Shown here: positions 1 to 10,534 of the stretch, one piece after another
Layout of the letters: the number at the start of each line of letters is the position of its first letter
Position numbering within the stretch: the stretch's first letter is position 1
Origin: Diphasiastrum complanatum
Lineage: Eukaryota > Streptophyta > Lycopodiopsida > Lycopodiales > Lycopodiaceae
Direction: 5' to 3'
DNA: 64,000 nt
NCBI GenBank assembly: GCA_029204225.1
Contig: MU831962.1
Location: 30,321 to 94,320, forward strand
Translations under genes and position numbers: made by a program
The notes under the pieces: model-generated
What the model saw: the letters and a program-made list of their open reading frames with translations, nothing else
What the model was told of the DNA's origin: nothing
Database searches by the model: none

Positions 1-1083
1 CTAGGTGGCAAACCATGTGGCAAATCTTCAGGAAAAATGTCTTTAAATTTAGACAATAAAGTTTCTAATTTACTGATTTTCTGCTGTAAAGAACTGGAAA
101 TGAAACTTCAGGAATAAACTGAAAGTTGCATAAGAATACTTGATGGTCGTCGTCTCCGATTAGCTGACAGAGTTCTGAACTGCAAACCATAGGACTGTTG
201 GGAACATCATGCTCCCCATGCAACTGGATCTCTCGGCCTTTATGCTGAAAGCTGAGGGTGTTCTCCTGATAATTTCTGTGGAGGGAAGGTCCTAAACTGT
301 AGAGCCAGTCTCTCCCGAGAACAATGTTTGTGCGATCCAGGTGCATTATTTGAAAGTTTATTTCATCTTGGTACCCCTGAATACCAAGATTTAAGCTACT
401 TACCATAGTTTCCTAGATTTTCTTATCTTCACCCTTAGCTAATGAAGTCATGTACCTATGCTGACTAGGTACATTTGGAAGTTTAAGTTTTTTAACCAGG
501 GTGTAGTTGATGAAATTATGGGTTGCCCCATCATCAACCATAACTCTAACTAACTGGTTACCAACTTTCCCATGCATACGTACTAGTTTAGGTCATGCGG
601 CCCAAAACTGAAGGGTCTCGCTAGCATTGCAGAGGTTAGCTGGCAACAGTGTTCATGGTCTTCATGATACACTTTGATCTCGGAAGCTGCCGAGTCACTG
701 GGGAAACTTACGGTCTGAACAAGATAAACTTGTTTCTTACCCTTTTTATCTTTCTTAGTGAAAGGCCCCTTGGGACACTGTCTGACTATGTTTCCCTTGC
801 CAAAGCACAAACGTTCTTGTTTGGCTTTCTCAAAATCTTCTGGTTTTAAGGGCGATATGAGTGAAGGGCGTTTCTGAGGAGCTTCACCTTTAATTTTATC
901 TTCTTTCTTTCTTTTTAAAAATTTCTTTTTAAATTGAAAATCTTTCTGAGGAGGCTGCCCAGAAAGGGGTTGTTGTCTCGCCCTCTTCCTACCCACTGAA
1001 CTAAATCATCATAGATTTCAGCATATCTGAGAGCTTGCTCTAGGGTATGAAGATTTTCATAGTAGAAAGCTACCCCTCCAGCG
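1..1083 (-). pseudogene. Ty3/gypsy gag-protease fragment, broken
   Basis: Read on the minus strand, 1083 to about 583 encodes the end of a Gag protein: a segment with LEQALRYAEIYDDLVQW, a lysine-rich stretch, then a zinc knuckle decayed to CFGKGNIVRQC, which lacks the second Cys and the His of a CCHC box. An aspartic protease follows (about 580-200), with the active-site region VDDGATHNFIN and the downstream VLGRDWLYSLG typical of gypsy proteases. The frame changes between the Gag and protease parts, and an in-frame TAG at 413-415 sits where relatives have Trp. The reverse transcriptase end would lie left of the window. It is a dead copy. The family differs from the gypsy element at 7,825-12,245, whose protease has DTGSSHNVI. 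Confidence 0.85.
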
Positions 1084-1180
1084 TTGGATCTGTCTCTCTT
1101 ATTTCTGAAAAATTCAAGAGATTCTGAGCACTCTCTCTACTTTCTCCACTGTTGCTACTTAGCTTCCAAAGAAGGAGATG

Positions 1181-1192
1181 GCTCTGATACCA
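1181..1192 (-). other. Primer binding site (initiator-Met tRNA)
   Basis: The minus strand reads TGGTATCAGAGC, the complement of the 3' end of plant initiator Met-tRNA. It lies about 100 bases upstream of the Gag piece that ends at 1083, so it is the minus-strand priming site of that gypsy element. The sequence beyond it, starting TGTAAT at 1194, would be the LTR edge. Confidence 0.75.
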
Positions 1193-1193
1193 G

Positions 1194-1940
1194 TGTAATA
1201 GTTCCTAACACCACAGTAGGGCAAACACTAACTGATCCACCCAACCTTGCCTATTCCCTGATATGGAGTAAGCCCCTCCTAGCCCAGTGTGAGGACTGGT
1301 TAAAAGGTAGTAAAGTTGATCTGTATGAGTGACACATGTCAGTTTACTCGCTTGCCTAATTGCCAAGTGGCAAGTGTTGACTGTGGATGGAATTGGCCAT
1401 GTGGCGATATTAAGAAGGGTCAGGGTTAAGGGGTGCTTGAGGATTGTGCATAAGTGAGCCTAGAGAGAGGCATTCTTGATCATAATCTAGGCAACAAAGG
1501 TTAGGAGGAGACAAGGCAGCCGGCTCCCCTGTGTTTCATGCTTGTTGATGCTATGTACTTACTATGAATTCAATAAAGTTTGAGTTTGAGATACATCTAT
1601 ACATGCTTTACTGGTGGTTTGTGTATGTGTGTAGTTCAGGGAGAGCCTGAGATTTGGTATCAAAGCCAAGAGCTAAGAAGAGGGCTATAAAAATTTTCAG
1701 CTACAGAAGGTTGGAAATTTGTCAGAGATTGGAGCTAATAGAAGGCTGCAGGTCAGCCCTGGGTATAGCTGGAAATCGGTCACTTTTCAAGCTGGAAAAT
1801 GGATTGTCCAAGTCCCCAAAAACCTGGTTATGTGGGTGCAGGTCCAGCGTTGACAGCTGGGAACTAGAAAGCTACGATTTCAACCTCAAATCATCGCCAA
1901 AATCTGATTTTCAGAATTGTCTAGGGCTGTTTTTACTGGT
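1194..1940 (+). mobile_element. LTR plus leader of a gypsy-like element, plus orientation
   Basis: About 1,320-1,652 matches, in reverse orientation, the 5' LTR of the minus-strand gypsy element at 11,984-12,120: the shared text runs from GAGTGACACATGTCAG to CAGGGAGAGCCT. It carries AATAAA near 1,571. It is followed directly by a primer binding site, TGGTATCAAAGC, at 1655-1666, and by leader sequence to about 1,940 that resembles the leader at 11,640-11,980. No gag follows, because the leader runs into a minus-strand copia fragment. The exact left edge is unclear: 1,194-1,300 may belong to the LTR of the gag fragment on its left. Confidence 0.65.
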
Positions 1941-3008
1941 GCTTACGACTGTTCCATGAGATAGGACCGCCGTTGAAGAACAATGTAAATCTAGATGTGG
2001 ACTTACGAATATCTACATCTCCTCCCCAGCTTGCATTTGAATATCCACTGAGCCGATGTCGTTGTCGACTTCCCCATAGCAGATGCATTGGTGTGTTGTA
2101 GCTCGAATATATCTCATGGCTCTTATAAGAGCCTTCCAATGGGTGATGCCAGGATTAGCCATGAATTGGCTTAGTGAGCTGACTGCAAAAGCGATATCAG
2201 GTCTTGTGCAGACCATTGCATGCATGAGAGATCCAAGTATTGATTGATATGGATACTCTCTCATCTGCTTCTCTTCCAGCTTTGTCTGAGGACACTGGTC
2301 CTTTGACAGTCGCAAGCCTGGATCCATTGGTGAATGAGCTTCTTTACAATTGATCAGATTATATTTGATAAGGGTATTATGAAGATACCTTTGCTGAGTG
2401 ATATAAATCAGCCATCTCACTCGCTCTGTGGATTTGAATACCTAGACAGTAGTGAGCTTCACCCAGATCGGTCATGTTGAATTCAGAATACAACATCTGT
2501 TTAGCATCCTTCATTTGATTGATACTGTTGCTGAGAGAGAAGCAACATGTTGTCGACATACAAGGTGATGATAATGAAAGAATGCTGCACTGACTTGAAA
2601 TAAAAGTTTGAACCGGCAGTGCTTGGTTCGAAACCATGTTGGATGAGGAATGTGTTGATCCTCTGAAACCAAGCTCTTGCTGATTGTTTCAAGCCATAAA
2701 GTGCCTTGTGGAGTTTACAGACATGATTCTTTATACCTTCGAGAACGTATCCCTCGGGCTGTATCATGTAAATATCTTCTTCTATAACTCCATTCAAATA
2801 AGCTGTCTGTACATCGAGTTGATGTACTTTGAGGTCGGCGGCAACAACAAATGATAAGAGGACTCGGATCGATGAATGCTTGACTACTGGACTGAAAGTC
2901 TCATTGTAGTTGATGTTTGGGATCTGAGAAAATCCTCTGGCTATTGACCGTTAGCATTGTATTTAATCTTAAAGACCCTTTTGCAATCGATAAGATTGCT
3001 GCGAACAG
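1933..3008 (-). pseudogene. Ty1/copia reverse transcriptase-RNase H fragment
   Basis: On the minus strand, from about 3,008 down, the sequence encodes a copia polymerase: FKIKYNANG, then NYNETFSPVVKHSS, LDVQTAYLNGVIEEDIY, KLHKALYGLKQSARAWF, a catalytic box reading YVDN instead of YVDD (near 2,560), FNMTDLGEAHYCLGIQIHR, RPDIAFAVSSLSQF, and an RNase H start ending GGPISWNSRK. Frames change at least twice, and about 50 bases are missing between NANG and the NETFSP segment. The right edge abuts integrase sequence of the gypsy element. The wording is the same as in the plus-strand copia fragment at 38,225-40,560 (NLIDxK, FKIKYxANG, DLGEAHxCLGIQI), so both belong to one family. Confidence 0.88.
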
Positions 3009-3219
3009 GTGGTGCGATGCTGATCAGCGTAAGACTTAGCTTGCCTAATATTAACCTTTGCTAACTCAAGCATTTCATTCATTTGAGTTAGGAAATTAGC
3101 CGCACTAGGCACTCTCTAAGGAATTCCTACCGTAACAGGGCTGGTTGACTGTCTCAGTTTGGCCATCCGTTTCAGGATGCTCCGTACTGCTCATTCTCAA
3201 TTGGACTTCAAGTTTGGCC

Positions 3220-3224
3220 ATAAC
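3220..3224. repeat. Target site duplication, left copy (ATAAC)
   Basis: ATAAC directly precedes the left LTR at 3,225. The same five bases directly follow the right LTR at 7,820-7,824. Five bases is the usual duplication made by gypsy and copia integrases. Confidence 0.92.
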
Positions 3225-3601
3225 AGTTACAAGCTAAGATTCACTAGCTATGCTAGAAAGCAGGACTTAAGCTAGAAAGCAAGAAGAGAGAATGCTTAAG
3301 GAGGCTAAAGAGGAGCAATCATCATCAACTGAATAAAGGAATACAATGCTGCCCTACATATACCCTCTCCCTGAATCAAATAGAGGATTCAAAAAAAGGG
3401 AGGGAAAAGGATTTGGAGGGAAAATAGTGCTCCCTCCCAATAGGAGGACCCCCACTCCAAATCAACATGACCAAGTCCTAAAAATATGACCAAATAGGGC
3501 CCAAGGCCAGTATATGAATAAAAAGGGCCCTAAGGCCTGCTTATGCATAATAACGAATAAAAGAATGGACGCGGCGAATGTAATGAGCCAAGTCCATAAC
3601 T
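3225..3601 (-). repeat. 3' LTR of chromovirus derivative
   Basis: This 377-base direct repeat matches 7,443-7,819, with roughly a dozen differences by eye. It starts AGTTACAAGC and ends CCATAACT on the plus strand. The five terminal bases at each end form an inverted repeat, but the ends are AG and CT, not the usual TG and CA. Confidence 0.93.
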
Positions 3602-3805
3602 CTCCCCTGCAGAAAAACAAAGCCCTCCACCGGCTAGCAAGCATAATGACTATCTAAAACAATAATGTAAGCATGCTAAATACTAAAAAATCACGAACTA
3701 ATGGAAATACTGATGGAGAGGACATAAGTCGTCACAACAGATATCCCAAAAGTATGCAAGTACTAAGCAAATATTACAAAAAAAAAATAGTCATAGCTAG
3801 CCGAA

Positions 3806-3985
3806 TCATGAAGTAGAGGGAACTTCTACAATGACATCTGTAATAGAGGAAAGAACTAAAGCCATGAGGGCTTGAGCTTGATCTGCCAATAATGGTGTAC
3901 GATAAAAGACATCAATAGGCTCCCAAGTGGCCTCCTCAAGAGGACGACCATCCCACTGTACTAAAAACTGAACCTACCTGCGATG
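3806..3985 (-). pseudogene. Integrase C-terminal chromodomain remnant
   Basis: Minus-strand translation gives VQFLVQWDGRPLEEATWEP, the core of a chromodomain as found at the end of chromovirus integrases, where it is thought to steer insertion to particular chromatin. A stop (TAG) sits a few residues before VQFLVQW, and the frame ends at TGA (3,806-3,808). The rest of the integrase is missing. The downstream part is ordinary low-complexity leader to the 3' LTR. Confidence 0.75.
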
Positions 3986-4320
3986 TCGACTATGCTGAAG
4001 GCGAACCTGATGGATGGCAACTAGCAAAAAAAAAAAAGGAACAGTTTTGGCTCTGTAGGAAATGTGATTTCGCGAGGAGCATCATCCTCAATGGCAGCTC
4101 GTAGAAGGAAACTCGCTCAAGACACTCCGATAACCCATGAATGCCATAAGAAAATGTCGTAGTGCATGACCCCAACAAGTGAAGTATCCAAAGCCAGTCG
4201 AATGGCCCAAGAATACCATCGAAAGACGACAACTCAGCAAGTATAGCAACTCAGCAACTAAGCGATATGCAGCAACCAGGAATGACAAGGAACCTAAAGT
4301 ATAAGGAGATCATGCAACAA

Positions 4321-4440
4321 CCAAGAATGCCAAGGACACTGAGGTAGATCATCCTAACAAATGGTAGCTAGAATGGACAACCAATAATGCCAAGGACACT
4401 GAGGTAGATCACCCTGACAACCGGTAACTGGAATGGACAC
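4321..4440. repeat. 60-base tandem duplication
   Basis: The bases at 4,321-4,380 are repeated with a few changes at 4,381-4,440; both units contain AATGCCAAGGACACTGAGG. The pair lies exactly where the deleted polymerase of the chromovirus derivative should begin. A partial third unit may exist near 4,275. Confidence 0.8.
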
Positions 4441-6161
4441 CTGAGGAAGAGGACCCATAGATGGAGCAGGAGGAGTAGCAACTGATGTACTCTGAATGAT
4501 AAGAAGAGCTGCACCCTGAGCCTTTGGCTGGCTACGCATAAACGGCTTCTCGGTAACCGACTGATAGTCACCCTGGGAATCAATACCAGAAGGTAAATGA
4601 TGCCGACCAACATGTGTAAAAGACAGTGTCTGCTGAGAAAGATCCACAGCAACAGTACCAAGTGAAGAAAACCAATCTGCACCAAGAACAATGTCATAGT
4701 GCTCCAGAGGAATAATATAGAAATCTGCCTTTCCAGAGAAGTCACCAATGCTATTGTCCAAGCCCTGAAACATCTGAGAGCTGAAGTCACCAATGAATGT
4801 GTACTGCCAGTATCCACCAAAGCAATATACTCTCGCCCCAAAATGCGGACACGTAACTGAATAGAATGAGGACCAAGATGCCTAGCCCGAGTAGCATAAG
4901 CAAGATGTGCATGGCAAGCGACGGAAGCAAGATCATCAGGAAGCGGGTCAGCCGCCGGCTCATCAATAGAATGTGGGTCAGGAGTATCAAGAATCTGGAA
5001 ATAAACATCAGAATCATCAGGAGTAAGAGCCTCATGGTAAAAAAACAACGGTAGGAGGAACAAGAGACTGTTGGCAATCACGGGCTAGATGATCTAGACT
5101 CTTACAGCGATAACAGAGGCACATCTGTTGAATCTCAGCGAACTCTGCAGCTGAATGATGGCGAACAAAGGTAGGACGGGGTGTAGGAGGGCGAGGAGGA
5201 ACGGTAGTAGAAGAAGCCAAAGTAGGAGAAGCAGTGGAATGAGAGCGAGAAAAACGAGAAGAAGTGAACAACTCAGGATACTTATGCTACAAGGTAGTAG
5301 CCAAGGAGATAGCATTTGAGAGAGTAGGAGGCCGAAAAGATGAGACATGATATCGTAAGGAGCCTCTAAGACCGGCAATAAAACGTGCAATAAGCTCTGT
5401 AGGATGAAGATCAGTAAAAAGGTAGGAAAGCTCAGTAAACTGATCAATATAAGCAGTCAAATCACTAGTATGGCGAAGGCTACGAAACAGATCACGTTGG
5501 CGAACCAACCACTGTGGGCAATCATAGCCATACGAAGATCATGACGAAAAGTAGGCCATATATGTAACCCCTCACGAGTAGGCTCAGAGTGATAGACGCG
5601 CCACCAAGTCTGAGCTCGACCATCTAAATGTAATGCAGCCAACTGCACTTTCTGGGTGTCAATCTTGGGATACATAAGAAAATAGGTCTCTAATTTAGAG
5701 AACCAATTTTCCAAGACATTCCTGTCAGACGAACTAGAATAAGTAGTAAGCTGGATGCGATCACGAAAATCACGAGCAAAATGGGGCTCATGATTACTTG
5801 AAAAAGTAGGAGAAGGAAATCCTAGTGGTGCGGAGGGAAATCCAGGTGTTGGTACTGAAGACCCAAAAGGAGACCCATAAGGACTAGCACTATATGAAGG
5901 GAGACCAAACGTACTACCAAAAGCACTTCCTGAAGATGGAGATGGAGCAAGAGCAGGTGTACTCAATATAGGAAATAAAGGTGCTTTACCAGGACGATGA
6001 AGAATGTCTGGGGGGGTGGTATCCCCTCGTGGTAGGATAGTCTCAAGGCTAGAAACAACACGATCAATAGGACTCTGAAGATGATCCATGCAGGCATCAA
6101 TATGTGTAAAACGATCATCTAAAGAGCTCTGCGGTGGGTCTTCTGATGAAGAAGTCGCCAT
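4354..6161 (-). pseudogene. Chromovirus gag-protease, frameshifted
   Basis: The likely Gag start is the ATG at 6,159-6,161 (MATSSSEDPP). Gag has a Ser/Pro/Gly-rich N-terminal part and a retrotransposon Gag domain with LENWFSKLETYF, HLDGRAQTWWRVYH and YIDQFTELSYL. A frame change occurs near 5,510 and an in-frame TAG near 5,285. The zinc knuckle CYRCKSLDHLARDC (near 5,110) is a perfect CCHC box. After another frame change the protease has ALVDTGSTHSLV (DTG catalytic motif) and, in a third frame, YDIVLGADWFSSLGT. Gag would form the particle, and the protease would process it. The breaks make this copy unable to yield a full polyprotein. Confidence 0.88.
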
Positions 6162-6559
6162 AGGAACTAAGGAAGAGACAAAAACCTGAGGGAGAGGACG
6201 TTTGTCGTCATCCCAACTTAGTCTAACTTCCAAAATCATCAAAAATGGCACAGAAACAGCCAATCTAGACGGATAATAATCAGAAAATAAGGCGCTGAGA
6301 AAGTAGAATAATGGACAGCAAATGTGCAAGGCCAATAAGGAGAAAGGTTCTAACAAAATGGAAAAAAGGAAGGAGGAGGGTGTGAGGTAGCAAAGAAGGA
6401 AGTGCAAATGGGCGCAAGCAATACCTGGGTGGGTGCTGATCCGTCGTCCAATCAGTAGTGCCTACAAAGAGAGGTAAAAGCTGAAGATATGACAAAATAG
6501 ATGCGCCAACAGCCACCAATCTGAATCCTCAACTCGCGCCAAATAAGCTGGAAAAAGTG

Positions 6560-7300
6560 CTGAAAGAGGGCGCTAGACTGCCGCCAAATAATCAGCAAAA
6601 TGAGCAGCAAGTCAATGGAGAAATCCGTCGAGAATGGTGAGATAATAGGGCGCTGGGCAGCAACTACCAAGATCCACAATATGCTAGGCTGGAAAAGGTA
6701 ATGAAGTAAGGGGCTGATCAGCCTCTAATCAATAGCCAAAACGGACAGCAAGTCGGTGAAGAGAACCGCTGATAATGAGACGGTAGTAGGGCGCTGGGCA
6801 ACAGCTACTGAATCTGAAAAATGATGAGTAAAATAGCTGAAAGTAATGGTGATGTAGGGCGCTGGACAGCCTCCAATCAAGATAAAAAATGGTCAGAAAA
6901 TCGGTGACGAAAAGTGTCGAAAATGATGAGGTAGTACGGCGCTGGACAGCAGCTACCAAATCTGCAAAAAAAATGAAAATTTGCCGAAAAAATTGACGAA
7001 AGTGATGGGTTAGCAGGGCGTTGGACGACCTCCACCAAAGCTGCCAAAAAATGATGAAGAAATCGTCAAAAGTGATGGGCAGTAGGGCGCTGGACAGCCA
7101 CCACCAAATTTGCAAAAAACGATGGAGAAATCCAGTGAAAATGATGGGTAGTAGGGCGCTGAACAGCCAGCAAACAAGCTGGACTTAGGCGCCGGAAATA
7201 ATCTGCCAAAAAAAAAAAAAGTTCTGGCCGCCAAATTTAGCGGAAATACTTCGCTAACTGTCCGCTAAAGCTCCACCAAGGAAAATGATCTGATGGGCGC
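6560..7300. repeat. Degenerate tandem repeats in element leader
   Basis: Between the Gag start and the 5' LTR, a unit with the core GGGCGCTGGACAGC recurs with changes about eight times: near 6,653, 6,790, 6,857, 6,936, 7,015, 7,085, 7,155 and 7,284. Spacing is mostly about 70-80 bases. Each core is followed by A/C-rich text and then by ATGATGA-like text. It has no coding capacity that I can recognise. It may be a packaging or enhancer repeat of the chromovirus leader. Confidence 0.7.
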
Positions 7301-7430
7301 TGGTCCTCCAAACTGTGTTGAACGTTGCTGAAGCAAAGAGATGAAAGCCCTCAGCAAAGAGAGAAAAATCAGCAAGGAAAATGGGCGCCCAATCAGAAAT
7401 TCAGATCTGACAATCAGCAATCAGGAAAGT

Positions 7431-7442
7431 GCTCTGATACCA
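7431..7442 (-). other. Primer binding site of chromovirus derivative
   Basis: The minus strand reads TGGTATCAGAGC, complementary to initiator Met-tRNA. It touches the inner edge of the 5' LTR at 7,443 with no spacer, which independently fixes the LTR boundary. Confidence 0.92.
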
Positions 7443-7819
7443 AGTTACAAGCTAAGATTCACTAGCTATGCTAGAAAGCAGGACTTAAGCTAGAAAGCAA
7501 GAAGAGAGAATGCTTAAGGAGGCTAAAGAGGAGCAATCATCATCAACTGAATAAAGGAATACAATGCTGCCCTACATATACCCTCTCCCTAAATCAAATA
7601 GAGGATTCAAAAAAAGGGAGGGAAAAGGATTTGGAGGGGAAATAGTGTGCCCTCCCAATAGGAGGACCCCCACTCCAAATCAACGTGACCAAGTCCTAAA
7701 AATATGACCAAATAGGGCCCAAGGCCAATATATGAATAAAAACAGCCCGTAGGCCTGCTTATGCATTATAACAAATAAAAGAATGGACGCGGTGAATGTA
7801 ATGAGCCAAGTCCATAACT
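7443..7819 (-). repeat. 5' LTR of chromovirus derivative
   Basis: Partner of 3,225-3,601, also 377 bases. The boundary is fixed on three grounds: the repeat match ends there, the primer site adjoins it, and ATAAC follows at 7,820-7,824. Confidence 0.93.
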
Positions 7820-7824
7820 ATAAC

Positions 7825-8382
7825 TACAGTCCAAAAGTTTCCAGTGAATCGAGCATCCCTGTCAGACACTATGGATGACGATAATCCATGAAGTCTGAAC
7901 ACATGCTCGATAAACAAATTAGCTACTCCAGCCGCATCAATCTTTTTACGCGTTGGAATAAAATGAGCCATCTTAGTGAGTCTGTCAACCACGACCAAGA
8001 TAGAATCATGCTGTGCCTATGTACAAGGTAAGTTAGTGATAAAATCCATGGAGATACTCTCCCATCTTCCACCTTGCATAGGTAGTGGGTGTCAAACTCT
8101 AGGAGTTTTAATCCTTTCAACTTTTTTGACATGGCACTTCAAACAATGCATCACATAATGGTAAACATCTTTTTTCAATTTAGGCCACCAAAAGTTACGT
8201 AAGATCAACTCATAGGTCCTATCCACACCAGGATGACCTGCACTAGGGCTATCATGACATAAATGCACAATCTTCCTACGCGGCTCCCCACAAGCTACAA
8301 CGAGAAGTTTGCCATTTCTCTTAATCATACCATCTTCTATGATAATTAAGGTAAGTGTGAGCAAAGAGACCAGAACTCTCAC
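7825..8382 (-). pseudogene. Gypsy integrase, N-terminal part (interrupted)
   Basis: Minus-strand reading gives the integrase zinc-binding region (HLCHDSPSAGHPG then MHCLKCHVKK, the HHCC pattern) with NFWWPKLKKDV between, then the catalytic core with [14 protein letters not shown] and [12 protein letters not shown]. The core is interrupted at 7,824 by the chromovirus derivative and resumes at 3,219. Frame changes near 8,090 and 7,980 break it. An integrase inserts the cDNA into the chromosome; this copy is inactive. Confidence 0.88.
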
Positions 8383-8415
8383 CTTGAGAATCTACTTGCG
8401 CAAGATTTGCTTCTC

Positions 8416-9620
8416 TCACAATTCCCTGACAATGAGGACCTCTTGCTGAGCCTGTCTAATCTCAGCAATCAAGTCATTTTCAATGACCACAAAAGACATC
8501 TGATACAATATACGAGACAATGCATCAGCCACACGACTTTCGGCACCTTTCTTGTACCGAATTCCCATGTGAAATTCCTGCATCAACTCAGCCCATTTGG
8601 CTTGCCGCCCTCTTAGGTCTGGCTGGTTGCAGAAATATCTCAAAGTGTTATGGTCGGTGTACACATAGGATTCCGCACCATACAAGTAATGCCTCCATGC
8701 CTTCAAAGTGTGGATAATGGCATACAACTCTTTCTCATGAGTTGGATAGTTCTTTTGTGCAAGGTTGAGCTTCTTGGTCTCAAAGGCAACAGGCCTACCC
8801 TCTTGCATCAGAACTGCCCCAACAGCAATGTCACTTCCTTCCATTTCAATGACATATGGTTGTTAAGGGTCCACAATTTTTAAAGTGACAAAGTCAGCCA
8901 CAACTTGTTTCAAAGCATCGAAACTTTGCAGCTGAAGTTCCGTCCACTCTTTCCATGTATTTTTTTGTAACATATCGGTCAATGGTGCAGCTACGTGTGA
9001 ATAATTCTTCACACCTTTACGATAAAACACAGCCAACCCTAGAAAGCTTCTTAGTGCCGTCAAGTCTGTAGGAACAGGCCAGGCAAGAAGAACAACAACT
9101 TTTGGCGGATCCGGTTTTATTCCATCTCCTGACATTATAAAACACAAATATGTTATTTCTTTTTTAAACAATTCACTTTTTTTTATCATTAGTGAATAAT
9201 TTGTTTATTCTCAAAGTTGATAACACGGTTCTAAGGTGATTAACCATAGCATCACCACAACTGTAAACAAGTATGTCATCAACAAAATTAACCACAAACT
9301 TGCCCATAAACGGTCTAAGCACATCGTTCATTAACATCATAAATGTTGCAGGGGCATTAGTCAATCCAAAGGGCATAACTAAAAATTCATAGTGTCCAAA
9401 ATGAGTCCGGAAGACAGTTTTAAGTCCATCCTCTTCTCGAACTCTCACCTGGTGGTAACCACTCTTTAGGTCAATTTTGCTAAACACTGTAGCACCATAG
9501 AGGGCATCCAAAAGATCATCTATACATGGCATAGGATATCAATGCTTAATAGTAATCTTGTTCAAGCCTTGATAGTCCACACACATTCTTGGACCCATCC
9601 TTCTTTTTTACCAGAATGAT
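8416..9620 (-). pseudogene. Gypsy reverse transcriptase-RNase H
   Basis: The minus strand encodes, in order, [20 protein letters not shown] and [10 protein letters not shown], then [18 protein letters not shown], the catalytic FVDDILVYS (near 9,275), the connection domain with LRSFLGLAVFYR, and RNase H with AVGAVLMQEGRPVAFETKKL, THEKELYAII, YVYTDHNTLRYF and ADALSR. Frames change near 9,180 and 8,860, and small losses occur at both. Upstream residues before the RT (9,535-9,660) are visible but broken. The enzyme copies element RNA into DNA. It is inactive here because of the breaks. Confidence 0.9.
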
Positions 9621-9907
9621 CGGAGAGGCAAAGGGGGAGAAGCTAGGTCTTACTTGCAACCCTTGGCAAGATAGTCCTCAATCATGCTTCTGACCTCTTC
9701 CTCCTCTTTTAGACTCATTCTATAAGGTGGTCTATTAACAGGAGATGATCCAGGAATCAACTCGATTTTATGCTCCACATTTCTCTTAGGGGGTAAAATA
9801 GATGGAAGCTCATTTGTGAACACATCTAGAAACTCCTCCGATTTAGGTTCTTAGTAAGGTTAGTTTGTTCTTGACATACACCAGACTCATTAGCAGAAAC
9901 AGACATA

Positions 9908-10534
9908 TCATACAAAAACATACATGCACTTACACTGAACCTTACGCAGCTGCGTCGCCTTGATCAAAGGTCCTAGAGGCATATCAGGCTCTCCACGTAG
10001 GGACTGAATCCTACCATCGTGCTGGAACTCATACACATGAGTATCCCAAGCGATGTAGGGTTTCTTAGCCACATGCCAACAAATTCCAAGCACCACATCA
10101 AAGCAAGCCAAACGGGTAATCTCAAAATCTAACTCCTCAGTATAGCTCTAAATGGTTAGAGGCGTACCCACAATCCTGGCATCCCACACTTCCGCACCCT
10201 TTCCATCAGCCATTTTGACTGTGTACTGGTACAGGGATGGTTGTGTGCTCACTCTTAACCGTTTTATCAAAGCGGAGTTAATGACGTTATGTGAGGACCC
10301 AGTGTCAAATAGAATCAAAACATCTCTACCACACAACTGTCCACGCATAACAATCAAAGAAGTGCAAGGAAACTGATACCCGTGTTGTGCCGCTCTCGAC
10401 AACTGTGGTAAAGGAACCGAGTCCACCTTCCGAATCATCAACCTTGGAACACCTTGAGGTTCTTCCTGCTCCAATTCCTCAACTTGCAAACTGTAGGTGG
10501 TCCGTGAGAGGGATTGCGAGGACACTCCTTCCAC
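9908..10534 (-). pseudogene. Gypsy aspartic protease
   Basis: Minus-strand reading from 10,534 contains the active-site region ILFDTGSSHNVINSALI and further down KMADGKGAEVWDARIVG. After a stop near 10,148 and a frame change, the second half follows with FDVVLGICWHV, where active relatives have a VLG-x-DWL-type box. The split removes part of the C-terminal fold. It lies in the expected place between Gag (10,535 up) and RT (below 9,660). Confidence 0.82.

Larger units (their letters stand above)
3225..7819 (-). mobile_element. Non-autonomous chromovirus (gypsy) derivative, complete ends
   Basis: A 4.6-kb LTR element on the minus strand with two 377-base LTRs, an adjoining primer site, a repeat-rich leader, Gag, a CCHC knuckle, an aspartic protease and, after a gap, only the C-terminal chromodomain of an integrase. 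No reverse transcriptase, RNase H or integrase core is found between the protease (ends about 4,360) and the chromodomain (about 3,985-3,806). It therefore has an internal deletion and would need enzymes from a relative to move. It interrupts the integrase gene of an older gypsy element and is flanked by perfect ATAAC duplications. Confidence 0.9.

Noticed and set aside
7010-7234. Minus-strand open frames between Gag and 5' LTR of the chromovirus derivative
   Set aside because: They follow the degenerate leader repeats, have no motif, and are interrupted. Repeat periodicity explains the apparent coding.
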